DNA from: CAYVUI01 sp964454745 | Lineage (GTDB): Bacteria > Planctomycetota > Phycisphaerae > Sedimentisphaerales > Anaerohalosphaeraceae | DNA length: 18,712 bases | Assembly: GCA_964454745.1 (NCBI GenBank) | Contig: CAYVUI010000090.1 | Span: 1-18,712 of the forward strand | Direction of reading: 5' to 3' | Part shown: positions 7,167 to 14,898 of the stretch, piece by piece | Numbering within the stretch: position 1 is the stretch's first letter | How the letters are laid out: every line of letters starts with the position of its first letter | Translations under genes and position numbers: made by a program | Notes under the pieces: generated by a model | Told to the model about the DNA's origin: nothing | Seen by the model: the letters and a program-made list of their open reading frames with translations, nothing else | Databases searched by the model: none

Positions 7167-8020
7167 TCTGCCGGGAAGCGGGCAAACCGCTGGCGGATTT
7201 TCGCCGCGGCTTTAAGCCGGACCAACTTCGCCAGTGAGATATTTGGATCAAATGCTTTTGCCATTTTCAGGTGTGCGGTCAGTTTTTGCCGCAGGCTCAA
7301 GCTCTTGCGGGCAAATGAAAAGGCATTAAAGGGGTGATACCGTTTGGCGCCGATGGCATTTTTTCCGTGCTGGCGGTAGAAGATCGTTGGTTCGTCGAGT
7401 GCAATGATTTTTCCATGTTTGCAGGTTTGCAGGGCGGCCCACCAGTCGAACATAATCGCGTCCGGCGAAACGGGAATGCTGACTTGAACGGCCTTGCGGT
7501 TGAGCATCATTGTGCATCCGGTGACGACATTTTGTGCCAGCAGCCGCAGCGGGTGGTCTGCAATCTTCGGCAGCAGTTTTTGATATCGCCACATCGAATC
7601 GGCGACAGGTGTGAGATTCTCATCTGTAATGGTCAGGTCAGTATGTACCAGCAGGGGGGTGTCATGTCCCTGCTTGGCCTCGGCTGCTTTCATTGCGGAA
7701 AGTGTTTTTTCAATTTTTCCCTCCAGCCACACATCATCCTGGTCGCAGCACATCACATACGGTGCCGCAGAATTCTCCAGCAGGGCTCCAAAATTTAAAT
7801 TCGGCCCCACATTCCCGGCCTCATCCTTTAGAATCCGTACTTTTTCGGGATGCCGATCTGAAAAATTAGAAATGATTTCCCCCGAATCATCGGTGGACCC
7901 GTCATCACGAATTGTCAATGTCCAGTATGGACAGGTTTGACGGGTAATGGAATCAAGCAGCTCAGGCAGGTATTTCTCCCCGTTATACACGCCAAGCAGG
8001 ATTTCAACCATGTCAGGCAT
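7160..8020 (-). CDS. GT2 family glycosyltransferase, rhamnosyltransferase-like
   Basis: Transfers a sugar from a nucleotide donor to a growing surface glycan, at the inner face of the membrane. It is a 286-residue GT-A fold: EILLGVYNGEKYLPELLDSI at the N-terminus, RDDGSTDDS at 38-46 for nucleotide binding, and the metal-binding D-x-D as DQDD at 93-96. FDWW (191-194) is in the place of the acceptor/base motif, and YRQHGKNAIGAK (215-226) is a signature common in WbbL/RfbF-type rhamnosyltransferases; donor identity remains unproven. No membrane segment is seen. The ATG directly follows the TAA of the gene upstream (8021-8929), so translation is probably coupled; a second ATG three codons in is possible. 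Last gene of the operon; its stop lies inside the 3' end of the convergent URO-D gene. Confidence 0.9.
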   Translation of the reverse strand: MPDMVEILLGVYNGEKYLPELLDSITRQTCPYWTLTIRDDGSTDDSGEIISNFSDRHPEKVRILKDEAGNVGPNLNFGALLENSAAPYVMCCDQDDVWLEGKIEKTLSAMKAAEAKQGHDTPLLVHTDLTITDENLTPVADSMWRYQKLLPKIADHPLRLLAQNVVTGCTMMLNRKAVQVSIPVSPDAIMFDWWAALQTCKHGKIIALDEPTIFYRQHGKNAIGAKRYHPFNAFSFARKSLSLRQKLTAHLKMAKAFDPNISLAKLVRLKAAAKIRQRFARFPADQ

Positions 8021-8929
8021 TTAGCTGTGGCCCCACAGTTTCTTTATTATCTTACGGTGCAGGTCTTTGCCGCCAAATGTCGAGAGCCATGCCGCGGTAA
8101 CTTTCGGGTGCAAAGGCGATGCCCCGAGGGCGAGTGAATAATAATAGCGAGCCTTTGTGAGGTTGCCCGTTTGGCCATACAGTTCCGCCAGTGCAACCGC
8201 CTGCTTGCGAAGGGCGGTTTTGTGCTCGTTGAGATCGGCATGAAAAGCATTGAAAATATATTCACGTGCGCGGATCAGGGTTTCGGGATTGCTCGATACA
8301 TTTTCCCCGGTATAGTCGCACTGAACCAGTGTCTCATCGAGAAACAGAATCCTGTATCGTTTGGCCAGGCGAATCCACATCTCCCAGTCCACTACATTTC
8401 GAAGTGACTCATTGAACATTCCAACGGTTTCTACGCATGCAAACCGGGTCATCACGGTGGGTGTCCCGATAAAATTGGATTCGAGCAGTTGAGCAAACAA
8501 ATGTCCCTCTTTTTGCCCCGGCCAGTCACCCGGAAACAGGCTTTTTTCTTCAGGGGTAACTTTTTCAAACCGGCAGTAGACCGCCCCGACATCATCGCCC
8601 TGGCCTTTAAACCGTTCGAGTTGCTTTTCCAGTTTTTCCGGGAGCCAGGTATCATCGCTGTCGTGATGAGCAATGAAAGCCCCGCGGGCCTGGATAATTC
8701 CCGTATTGCGAGCCGCAGCTTCTCCCCTGTTGGTGTCCCTGCAGATGTAACGAATCCGAGAGTCCTCGATTTGTTTTACAACCTCATGCGTATTGTCTGT
8801 CGATGCATCATCCACCACGATCAGCTCAAAATCCTCAAATGTCTGATTGAGTACACTCTGTATGGCCCCTTGCAAAGCGGCCGCGCGGTTATAAGTTGGG
8901 ATAATTACGCTGACGGTTGGATTTGACAT
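8021..8929 (-). CDS. GT2 family glycosyltransferase with helical C-terminal tail
   Basis: Inverting GT-A glycosyltransferase acting in surface glycan assembly, 302 residues. It opens with VSVIIPTYNRAAALQGAIQS, has VVDDAS at 38-43, the metal site DSDD at 90-93 and DWEMW at 181-185, which matches the usual E/D-D-x-x-L/M-W acceptor motif region. Residues about 235-275 (AVALAELYGQTGNLTKARYY) look like a tetratricopeptide-type helix pair, a tail seen in several GT2 proteins. Donor and acceptor are unknown. It starts 11 bases after the stop of the gene at 8941-9753 and has no clear Shine-Dalgarno sequence (CCCTGACACTC precedes ATG), so it may depend on ribosomes from the upstream gene. Its stop codon abuts the next start. 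Confidence 0.9.
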   Translation of the reverse strand: MSNPTVSVIIPTYNRAAALQGAIQSVLNQTFEDFELIVVDDASTDNTHEVVKQIEDSRIRYICRDTNRGEAAARNTGIIQARGAFIAHHDSDDTWLPEKLEKQLERFKGQGDDVGAVYCRFEKVTPEEKSLFPGDWPGQKEGHLFAQLLESNFIGTPTVMTRFACVETVGMFNESLRNVVDWEMWIRLAKRYRILFLDETLVQCDYTGENVSSNPETLIRAREYIFNAFHADLNEHKTALRKQAVALAELYGQTGNLTKARYYYSLALGASPLHPKVTAAWLSTFGGKDLHRKIIKKLWGHS

Positions 8930-8940
8930 GAGTGTCAGGG

Positions 8941-9753
8941 TTATGTTTTCTTGAAGATTGATTTAAGCCTGCGAACCAGCGCGTAGGGGATCATGCACAA
9001 AAGCAGGTTGCGAAACAGGCCGTAAAATGCCGACGGTGTATAATCAAAATGGTGCAGGATAATCCGCAGTCGGGATCGGAGTTGATTTTTCCGCTGGCGG
9101 ATTGTGATCCCTTCTGGATTGACGATGGATGTGGTCAGGAACTCCGGCAGGTTGGCAGTTGGCTTTTTTCGTGTAACCTCGAAAAACAGGGCATAATCCT
9201 CCGCGCTCGGATAGCTGCGCGGATAAGCCCCGAACTGCTCGAATAATTCCCGCCGGCACAGGACCGCTGGATGACAGAACATGTTATTGATGAACATCTC
9301 CCTTCGTATTTTGTCCGGATCTGTTGGCGGTTTGTATTCCCAAAGCGGTTTGCCCGCGGGGCTGCAAAAGCGGACATAACAGCCCACAATATAGTGGTCT
9401 GGGTTTGCTAAGAGAAAATCACGCTGCTTTGCCAAACGCTGCGACTCAACGGTATCTTCCGCATCCAGCCGAGCGATGTACTTGTACTGATCCCGGGCCA
9501 GGATGTATTCAAGCCCATGGTTCAAAGCGTTTTCAATCCCCCGGTTGCGATCGAGTGTCAAAAGCGTAACGTTTGGGGCAGCTTCACGAAGTTGCGGTTC
9601 GTTGGGTTTTTCCCGGCTGCCGTCGTCCACAACTACAATGTCGATAGCAAGGGTAGACTTCGCCAGGCTTTGCAGAGAGTCGATCAGCCCCTCGATGTGA
9701 TTGTAATGGGGGATCAGAACGACAGTATCGTTTTGTGTAGTCGAACCTGTCAA
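8941..9753 (-). CDS. GT2 family glycosyltransferase (TTG start)
   Basis: GT-A glycosyltransferase of 270 residues, probably in the same glycan pathway as its neighbours. VVLIPHYNHIEGLIDSLQSL, VVDDGS (41-46), the metal motif DAED (97-100) and AEDYALFF (184-191) are in the expected order. The C-terminal helix FYGLFRNLLLCMIPYALVRRL is amphipathic to hydrophobic and may touch the membrane. The best start is TTG at 9753: the next upstream in-frame stop is TGA about 15 codons back with no ATG or GTG between, and no Met codon precedes the essential first strand. A weak GGA lies five bases before it. It is preceded by the only large gap in the operon (126 bases), so it may be the first gene of a separately promoted half. 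Confidence 0.87.
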   Translation of the reverse strand: MTGSTTQNDTVVLIPHYNHIEGLIDSLQSLAKSTLAIDIVVVDDGSREKPNEPQLREAAPNVTLLTLDRNRGIENALNHGLEYILARDQYKYIARLDAEDTVESQRLAKQRDFLLANPDHYIVGCYVRFCSPAGKPLWEYKPPTDPDKIRREMFINNMFCHPAVLCRRELFEQFGAYPRSYPSAEDYALFFEVTRKKPTANLPEFLTTSIVNPEGITIRQRKNQLRSRLRIILHHFDYTPSAFYGLFRNLLLCMIPYALVRRLKSIFKKT

Positions 9754-9879
9754 AGAAATCCGGCGTTTGAGAGTTTTTTTATAGTGCTTCCTGTTGAAAA
9801 TTCACGTTTTATCCGCGGTAAATATCTTCAAAGTAATGAATTACAATTGTCCTCGCGGGAATTTAGTGCCCTTAAGGGT
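9754..9879 (-). promoter_or_regulatory. 126-base gap inside the glycan operon with palindromes and a possible internal promoter
   Basis: This AT-rich gap is the only sizeable space between the twelve - strand genes. It contains CCCTTAAGGG, a perfect 10-base palindrome, at 9869-9878 one base beyond the upstream stop, and GTAATGAATTAC (5-2-5 inverted repeat) at 9833-9844. On the - strand TATAAA at 9783-9778 matches the -10 consensus at five positions and lies about 25 bases before the TTG start, but no good -35 precedes it. No coding sequence was found here. Confidence 0.3.
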
Positions 9880-10914
9880 TTATCTTTTATAGAGCTTGTT
9901 ACGTGCTGCGCGAAGGGCATCGAGGCCTTTGGCTCCAAGCAGCGTCTTCACGAACAGGCTTAGCCATTCAGGGTTTCTTGCCCCTGCCTTAAAGGCAAGA
10001 ACCAGCTCTTTTCGGGCCTGTTTTAGCTGGTTGCCTCCGATCAGCTCTGCCGCGATGGACAGATGGTAGTTTCGATTGTCCAGAACTGTTTCAGTCTGTA
10101 GCCCGTCCGGAAAATCCTGAACATACTGTTCGTAATCGTCTTTACCCCGCTCCTTTCGCTGCCGGGCGAATTCTCCAGCCAGGCGAGCGTATCTCTGCTG
10201 GGTCGAGCGTCTGGCTACGCTGACCGCCTGGGCCACAACCCGGTACCGGTAGAGGCACTCGTCCAGGCATGCAAGCTGCGAGTGCTCTGCCAACCGGAGC
10301 CAGAGGTCATAATCCTGGGCACAGCGAAAAAATTCCCGATACCCTCCGATTTTCTGCACTGCGTCATGTCGAAACATAGCGGCACCGTGCACGAATATGT
10401 TTTTTCTCACAAGGTAATTGGGAATTTCTTTAGGTGTTAACCGGGGCATTTCACTGTCACGCAGTTTGCCGTTTTGATTGAAAAATTCCGTTCGGCAATT
10501 GACCATTCCCACCTTCGGATTCTCCATTAGATATTTTCGCTGCCTTTCAAACCGCTCCGGCAGGGAAATGTCATCCGCATCCTGGCGGGCGATCAAACCC
10601 GCCCGGCAAAGGTTCAGCCCGCGATTCAGCGACGGCGTCAGCCCGATGTTCTCCTGGCAAGCCAGCCGAATTCTCGGATCATCTCTCATTTTCCGCTCAA
10701 TGATCTCACGGCTTTGATCGGTCGAACCGTCATCAATCAGGATTGCCTCAAAATGATCAAAGCTCTGTCCGAGGACCGAATCCAGAGATTCCTCAAGATA
10801 CTCACTACCGTTATATACGGACATGACGACAGAAATTTCCGGCTGTAGTGGTTCGTCCGGGTGGCGGATCAGGGTGAAATGGCCTCGCGTATCTTGTTTT
10901 TGCTCGGTAATCAT
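9880..10914 (-). CDS. GT2 family glycosyltransferase with extended N- and C-termini
   Basis: GT-A glycosyltransferase, 344 residues, larger than its GT2 neighbours. The catalytic domain begins at about residue 26 (EISVVMSVYNGSEYLEESLD) after a 25-residue polar leader. DDGSTD is at 61-66, the metal site DADD at 112-115, and QDYDLW at 200-205 is the acceptor-side motif. Residues about 240-344 are helical with alanine/leucine repeats (SIAAELIGGNQLKQARKELV), similar to the tail of the protein at 8021-8929. Its ATG overlaps the TGA of the upstream GT4 gene (ATGA, 4 bases), a classic coupling signal; no Shine-Dalgarno sequence is seen before it. Its end is followed by the 126-base gap. The sugar transferred cannot be named. 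Confidence 0.9.
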   Translation of the reverse strand: MITEQKQDTRGHFTLIRHPDEPLQPEISVVMSVYNGSEYLEESLDSVLGQSFDHFEAILIDDGSTDQSREIIERKMRDDPRIRLACQENIGLTPSLNRGLNLCRAGLIARQDADDISLPERFERQRKYLMENPKVGMVNCRTEFFNQNGKLRDSEMPRLTPKEIPNYLVRKNIFVHGAAMFRHDAVQKIGGYREFFRCAQDYDLWLRLAEHSQLACLDECLYRYRVVAQAVSVARRSTQQRYARLAGEFARQRKERGKDDYEQYVQDFPDGLQTETVLDNRNYHLSIAAELIGGNQLKQARKELVLAFKAGARNPEWLSLFVKTLLGAKGLDALRAARNKLYKR

Positions 10915-12050
10915 TGCCCGGTCAGCTTTCGAAGAATTGTTTCTTCCTGCCGGGCGATCACCTCCAGCGTATACTTTTCGTGTATCGTTTCCATTGCCCG
11001 GGCAGAAAGAGCTTTCCAGTCCGCCTCGCGGGCTCGTTCAATCGCCCGTACAATTCCCTTGGCAGAGGTGTCCTCGGCTAAAATACCGTTATGGTTGTCC
11101 GCGATCACTTCACTGATCCCCTCTACGGGCGTTGCGATGCTCACACAGCCACAGGCCATCGCCTCAAGCAGCGTTTTGGGCATCCCCTCATAATACGAAC
11201 AGAGCATATAAAAGCGATAGCGATTATAAATTTCCGGAAGCTTGGTGTTTGCGACGGTCCCTTTAAAGTTGATATTCGCATTCACTTCTTTCGCGTACGT
11301 ACGCAGTTCATCTTCCAGTTCACCGATTCCGTAAATGTCCAGCGGAAAGCCGCATTTCGCCGCGGCTTCAATGATTGCCGGCAGGTTCTTTTGCCGGTTT
11401 AGCCTGCCGACAAACAGTAGTCGGTCCGCCCTGCGTTCCCTGTCCAGCGGCCGGAAGGTCTCGGTGTCGATATAATTTCGCAGCACATTAATTTTTATTG
11501 AGTCGATTCCATATTTTCCACAAAGATACTCTTTGTCGTGTTCGCTCGATACCGCTGCGGAATCTGCCACACGGTATGCCTGCCGCTCGAGGTTTTCATA
11601 AAATGCGATCTTGACTGCGCCTGCGTTTTGCCTTCGTGAGAACCTGCTCTGGGTATAACCAGTTCGCAGCAGAAGGGGCTTTTTGAACAGACGCTTTGAC
11701 TTGATTGCCGGTTCGGCTCCGGGCATCTGGTTCGTTTTTAGAATATCCGATTCGGCGAGCTGCCTGCGATACAGCCATGGGATGATCCGGCTGTAAAACA
11801 GGTTGGGGACCAGGCTGTCCGAAAAAAAACGCGGCTTATCCAGCACTTCAATCCGCCGGTCCAGCCGCCCTTGTTCGTATAGCTCCCTGGCAATCTCCCG
11901 ATCCCGCGGGCCATACGTAATCCAGTATACCTTTTCCAGCAGGCCGTGATTGAGATGCCGGTGATAAATCTGCTTTTCCCGGTCGATCATCCCGGTCTCA
12001 ACCCAGGTTTGCAGGGAGGTATTCCTTGTGAAAAAAAGCGTGAGAATCAT
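10911..12050 (-). CDS. GT4-type (GT-B fold) glycosyltransferase
   Basis: Retaining GT-B glycosyltransferase, 379 residues, using a nucleotide-sugar donor in the cytoplasm. The C-terminal Rossmann domain starts near 208 with RLLFVGRLNRQKNLPAIIEA. The donor-binding E-x7-E is at E288 and E296 (EGMPKTLLE), followed by AMACGCVSIATPVEGISEVI, as in the Glycos_transf_1 family. The N-terminal half is less conserved and carries a CLERQAYRVAD-like linker (ENLERQAYRVADSAAV) before the second domain. It follows the methyltransferase at 12057-12752 by six bases and overlaps the next gene by four (ATGA). No ribosome site is evident upstream of ATG 12050. Alternative roles as a sugar phosphorylase-like enzyme are unlikely in this setting. 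Confidence 0.9.
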   Translation of the reverse strand: MILTLFFTRNTSLQTWVETGMIDREKQIYHRHLNHGLLEKVYWITYGPRDREIARELYEQGRLDRRIEVLDKPRFFSDSLVPNLFYSRIIPWLYRRQLAESDILKTNQMPGAEPAIKSKRLFKKPLLLRTGYTQSRFSRRQNAGAVKIAFYENLERQAYRVADSAAVSSEHDKEYLCGKYGIDSIKINVLRNYIDTETFRPLDRERRADRLLFVGRLNRQKNLPAIIEAAAKCGFPLDIYGIGELEDELRTYAKEVNANINFKGTVANTKLPEIYNRYRFYMLCSYYEGMPKTLLEAMACGCVSIATPVEGISEVIADNHNGILAEDTSAKGIVRAIERAREADWKALSARAMETIHEKYTLEVIARQEETILRKLTGQ

Positions 12051-12056
12051 ATTTTG

Positions 12057-12752
12057 TTATGGTTTCGCAAAGCAGACGGCGTAAATTTCGCCAAAACGAA
12101 TCTCCATTGACTCAATCTCAATGCCTGCTGTCCGCATCTCGTCCCAGAATGATTGCTGGGTATATTCTATAAAATGCGTCGGATCCAGGCGGTATTCCAC
12201 TCCCATTTGCTTTTTATAGAGCACAATCCACTCCCGATCAATCAGTGGAACACGGATCAGTATCTTTTTACATCCTGCGTTCTTCCAGGGGATCCGCTCA
12301 ATCATCCGCTTAAGAAAATCCTGCCGGTTTTCGATATGCTCGAGCACATTTGACAGCAGGACACAATCAATTTTTTTTAAGCGGTCATAATCCAACTGCG
12401 TAATGTCCGCGCAAATATATTCAATATTGTCAGGGTTTTTACCTTCCCTCGTCTTTTCAACATTGCCCGGATCGATCTCGACGCCATATACGAACTTTGC
12501 TTTTTCCGCAATCTTTCGTGTCATTTGCCCGGTATGGCAGCCAACGTCAATCACCGTCCAGGCCGATTCAATATTCTCCGCAAACCACTGTTGATATCGA
12601 AGGATTTCATGCTTGGGATGGATTCCGTTGTTCAGGATGACGCTCCAGCGGCCTGCAAGCTTATAACACAGATTGTGCAGCCGCAGGATTGGGCGGATCA
12701 TTGCCCTGGCGGTTTTGCGGTTATAGATCAGCTTATGAATCAATGAACGCAT
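12057..12752 (-). CDS. Class I SAM-dependent methyltransferase
   Basis: Small Rossmann-fold methyltransferase, 231 residues, likely methylating a sugar or lipid-linked glycan in the cytoplasm. SAM motif I is VIDVGCHTGQM at 67-77, the acidic ribose-binding residue is E92 in YGVEIDPGN, and SNVLEHIENRQDFLKRM around 129-145 is the usual post-motif III region of Methyltransf_11/23 proteins. A basic N-terminal stretch (residues 1-35, many Arg/Lys with Leu) could contact membrane or partner. It lies three bases after the stop of the toroid-like gene and six before the GT4 gene, so it is co-transcribed. Upstream of ATG no Shine-Dalgarno is visible. O-methylation or capping of chain ends is the plainest guess; C-methylation is also possible. 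Confidence 0.87.
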   Translation of the reverse strand: MRSLIHKLIYNRKTARAMIRPILRLHNLCYKLAGRWSVILNNGIHPKHEILRYQQWFAENIESAWTVIDVGCHTGQMTRKIAEKAKFVYGVEIDPGNVEKTREGKNPDNIEYICADITQLDYDRLKKIDCVLLSNVLEHIENRQDFLKRMIERIPWKNAGCKKILIRVPLIDREWIVLYKKQMGVEYRLDPTHFIEYTQQSFWDEMRTAGIEIESMEIRFGEIYAVCFAKP

Positions 12753-12755
12753 GGG

Positions 12756-13841
12756 TCAGGTTGTGTAAATACGCATAGGGAATTGGTCGTTGAGTTCAAG
12801 GATGTCCACGATGATCGCGATTCCCCAGATCAGAAGTGAAGTTCCATGAATGTCCGGTTCGCTGAGCCCCTTCGTGATGCGTGCCCCGTAATAGATGTCA
12901 TTTGCCCGCTGCGGATAGAACGAAAAACCCTTGTGCTGCGGGTGGTAATGTTCGAAATATTTCGCTAGCCGATCCTTCGCAAAGGCCTGAATTTCCGGCT
13001 GCCTGTACCGCCGATTGAGTACCTTCGAAGCATAATATAGTACGTAGATAATATTGAAATTTCCGCAGGCATGCTCATCATTTACATTCTCCAGGCACAG
13101 GTCAATCAGCTCCGGTGCCCTGGCGAATTCCAGCCGGTCTGCCGCGACCAGTCCCGAAATTACCTTCATCGCGCCGTTGATTTGCTGTTCTACTGCCGCC
13201 TGGCCCTGAAACCAGCTCCCGGTTTTTTCATTTTGCAAATGATTCACCCACTCTATTGCCGCGTCGATTAGGGTATTTATCTTCTCACACTCCTGGGGTT
13301 GAATAGTTTTACGCAGGTTCAAAAAGAAAAGCAAATGGCTGAAATGGCTGCCGGCATCCCACGGCTGCGTCCAATCAAATTTGTCGAGATAGCTTTCAAT
13401 TTCCTTCCGAGTTTCCGGGGTGGACAAATTCAGATCTTTGGGAACCATATCGTAGAGTGACAGTGCCGAAAGGCACTGCCGGGTCTCCGCCTGGATGTAT
13501 TTACGATTAGCCAGGTTCCCCAACTGCCGGTTTTTGATTGCACGAATCAGGTTTCGAGTAAATGTTTTCGTGTAGATCAGGCGGTCATAAAAATCCGATC
13601 CATGCCGAAAGCTTAGGATATACTCGCCGGCTCTTTGCACTTCCTCGCTGTCCTTGACTCCCAGCGTATAGAAAATCTTCAGCGCAAAAACACTCGCTCC
13701 CACATTCCAGTGAAACGTATCGCTGTACAAGTCGCCAGACATTGAATAAAGATAGTATCCCTTGCGATGGTCACTGGCCAGGGCTCGGACAAACGAAAGC
13801 GTATCTTCTTGCAGGTTCTTAAGCCGGTCAATTTCATTCAT
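12756..13841 (-). CDS. Unrecognised protein, probable alpha/alpha-toroid fold, in glycan assembly operon
   Basis: I do not recognise this family. It is a soluble protein of 361 residues, rich in helices with aromatic and glycine turns. FHWNVGASVFALKIFYTLG (43-61), DEHACGNFN (255-263) and HGTSLLIWG (332-340) recur with a spacing and flavour like the helical barrels of prenyltransferase/squalene-cyclase, N-acylglucosamine epimerase or glucuronyl C5-epimerase C-terminal domains. No signal peptide or membrane segment is seen. A longer reading with GTG at 13913 is open, but ATG 13841 is the better start: it overlaps the TGA of the upstream GT4 gene as ATGA, while the GTG start would overlap by 76 bases and add a polar, low-complexity 24-residue leader. 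Sitting between a GT4 and a methyltransferase, it may be a glycan-modifying enzyme, but this is inference. Confidence 0.8.
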   Translation of the reverse strand: MNEIDRLKNLQEDTLSFVRALASDHRKGYYLYSMSGDLYSDTFHWNVGASVFALKIFYTLGVKDSEEVQRAGEYILSFRHGSDFYDRLIYTKTFTRNLIRAIKNRQLGNLANRKYIQAETRQCLSALSLYDMVPKDLNLSTPETRKEIESYLDKFDWTQPWDAGSHFSHLLFFLNLRKTIQPQECEKINTLIDAAIEWVNHLQNEKTGSWFQGQAAVEQQINGAMKVISGLVAADRLEFARAPELIDLCLENVNDEHACGNFNIIYVLYYASKVLNRRYRQPEIQAFAKDRLAKYFEHYHPQHKGFSFYPQRANDIYYGARITKGLSEPDIHGTSLLIWGIAIIVDILELNDQFPMRIYTT

Positions 13842-14893
13842 TTTTTCATCTTCGCCTGGATTCTGTCTTTTACCTGTGTTGTTTTTGCCCGGAGACGCTC
13901 CGAGAGTCTCCACCGGAAAATCGCTGATTTCATCCTGAAGTAAGCCGTGCAGTCAAAATTTCTTGGGCGGTATTTCCGCTTTTGTACATCACTTACGATT
14001 CCTTCGAACAGATCGACATATCGATCCGTCACTTTCTCGATATCGGGCACATGGATTCGGCTTTGATACTCCCGGTAATTCTCGATAATTTTTTCCGCAA
14101 GTTGGAACACTTCTTCCGGTTCACGGAAACAGCGGCCTCCGCTGCTTACAATGTCCGGGTTGCTGCTTGAATCAATCGCGATCACTGGTAGTCCGCAATG
14201 CAGCGATTCCAGCAGCGAATTGGAACACGCTTCAATGCGGGATGTAAACACGCAGATGTCATGCTCCTTGAGTTTTTTCGCCAGTTCTGCGCTGGGCACG
14301 GCCGGGATGTGCCGAATCTTCTCGAATGTTCCGGGCACATTGCCTATGTAGCTGTACTCGAATTTCTCCGTATCCAGTGTTCGGTCCAGGTCCCGCAGGA
14401 TATCGAATCCTTTATTGATATTCGTAGACCATCCCGAACTGACCAGCCTGATTTTTCCCCCGACAGGGCGGTCCAATTTGCCTTTCGGGTTAAAGATATC
14501 CGGATTTGGGGCGTTTGGGATTACGGTTTCATAGGCCTGTTCCTTGAGCCCCAGCCGCTTGTTTTCGTCCCGAGACCATGCGGACTGAAACACGGTTGCA
14601 TCCGCCAAAAGCCGATTGGTCGTATAGATCACGCTGTCCCGCAGGTCGCTCATTGAATTGTAAATCCGAATCGGTCCGTCAATGCGATGCACGATGACTT
14701 TGTCCGGGCATTGCCGTTTCACTTCCGCTGCACCCAGCAGGTACTGGTAACTGTTCATCAGCAGAATGTTCGCCTGTCGAGGGTCATATTCATATAGTCC
14801 CCGCTTTTCCAGGCAGCCGCGAAGGGCCTTTAAAAACTGGTTGCCCCCGCCCCAGGGCCCGTCCTTAAGCTCAAATGCAATATTTACTTTCAT
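13838..14893 (-). CDS. GT4-type (GT-B fold) glycosyltransferase
   Basis: Retaining GT-B glycosyltransferase, 351 residues. The N-terminal domain begins MKVNIAFELKDGPWGGGNQF, a glycine-rich acceptor loop typical of family 4. VIHRIDGP-like VHRIDGPIRIYN and FQSAWSRDENKRLG mark the domain junction, VIPNAPNPDIFNP the linker, and E221-x7-E229 (EACSNSLLE) with SLHCGLPVIAIDSSSNPDIV the donor site. The last 45 residues are strongly basic (RLSERLRAKTTQVKDRIQAK), perhaps binding anionic membrane. GGGAG lies eleven bases before ATG. It is five bases from the stop of the upstream zinc-ribbon methyltransferase and overlaps the downstream gene by four bases. Confidence 0.9.
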   Translation of the reverse strand: MKVNIAFELKDGPWGGGNQFLKALRGCLEKRGLYEYDPRQANILLMNSYQYLLGAAEVKRQCPDKVIVHRIDGPIRIYNSMSDLRDSVIYTTNRLLADATVFQSAWSRDENKRLGLKEQAYETVIPNAPNPDIFNPKGKLDRPVGGKIRLVSSGWSTNINKGFDILRDLDRTLDTEKFEYSYIGNVPGTFEKIRHIPAVPSAELAKKLKEHDICVFTSRIEACSNSLLESLHCGLPVIAIDSSSNPDIVSSGGRCFREPEEVFQLAEKIIENYREYQSRIHVPDIEKVTDRYVDLFEGIVSDVQKRKYRPRNFDCTAYFRMKSAIFRWRLSERLRAKTTQVKDRIQAKMKK

Positions 14894-14898
14894 GAAAT

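Noticed and set aside
7334..7798. 154-codon + strand frame opposite the last glycosyltransferase
   Set aside because: Complement of a GT2 gene with DDGS, DQDD and YRQHG motifs; no independent evidence.
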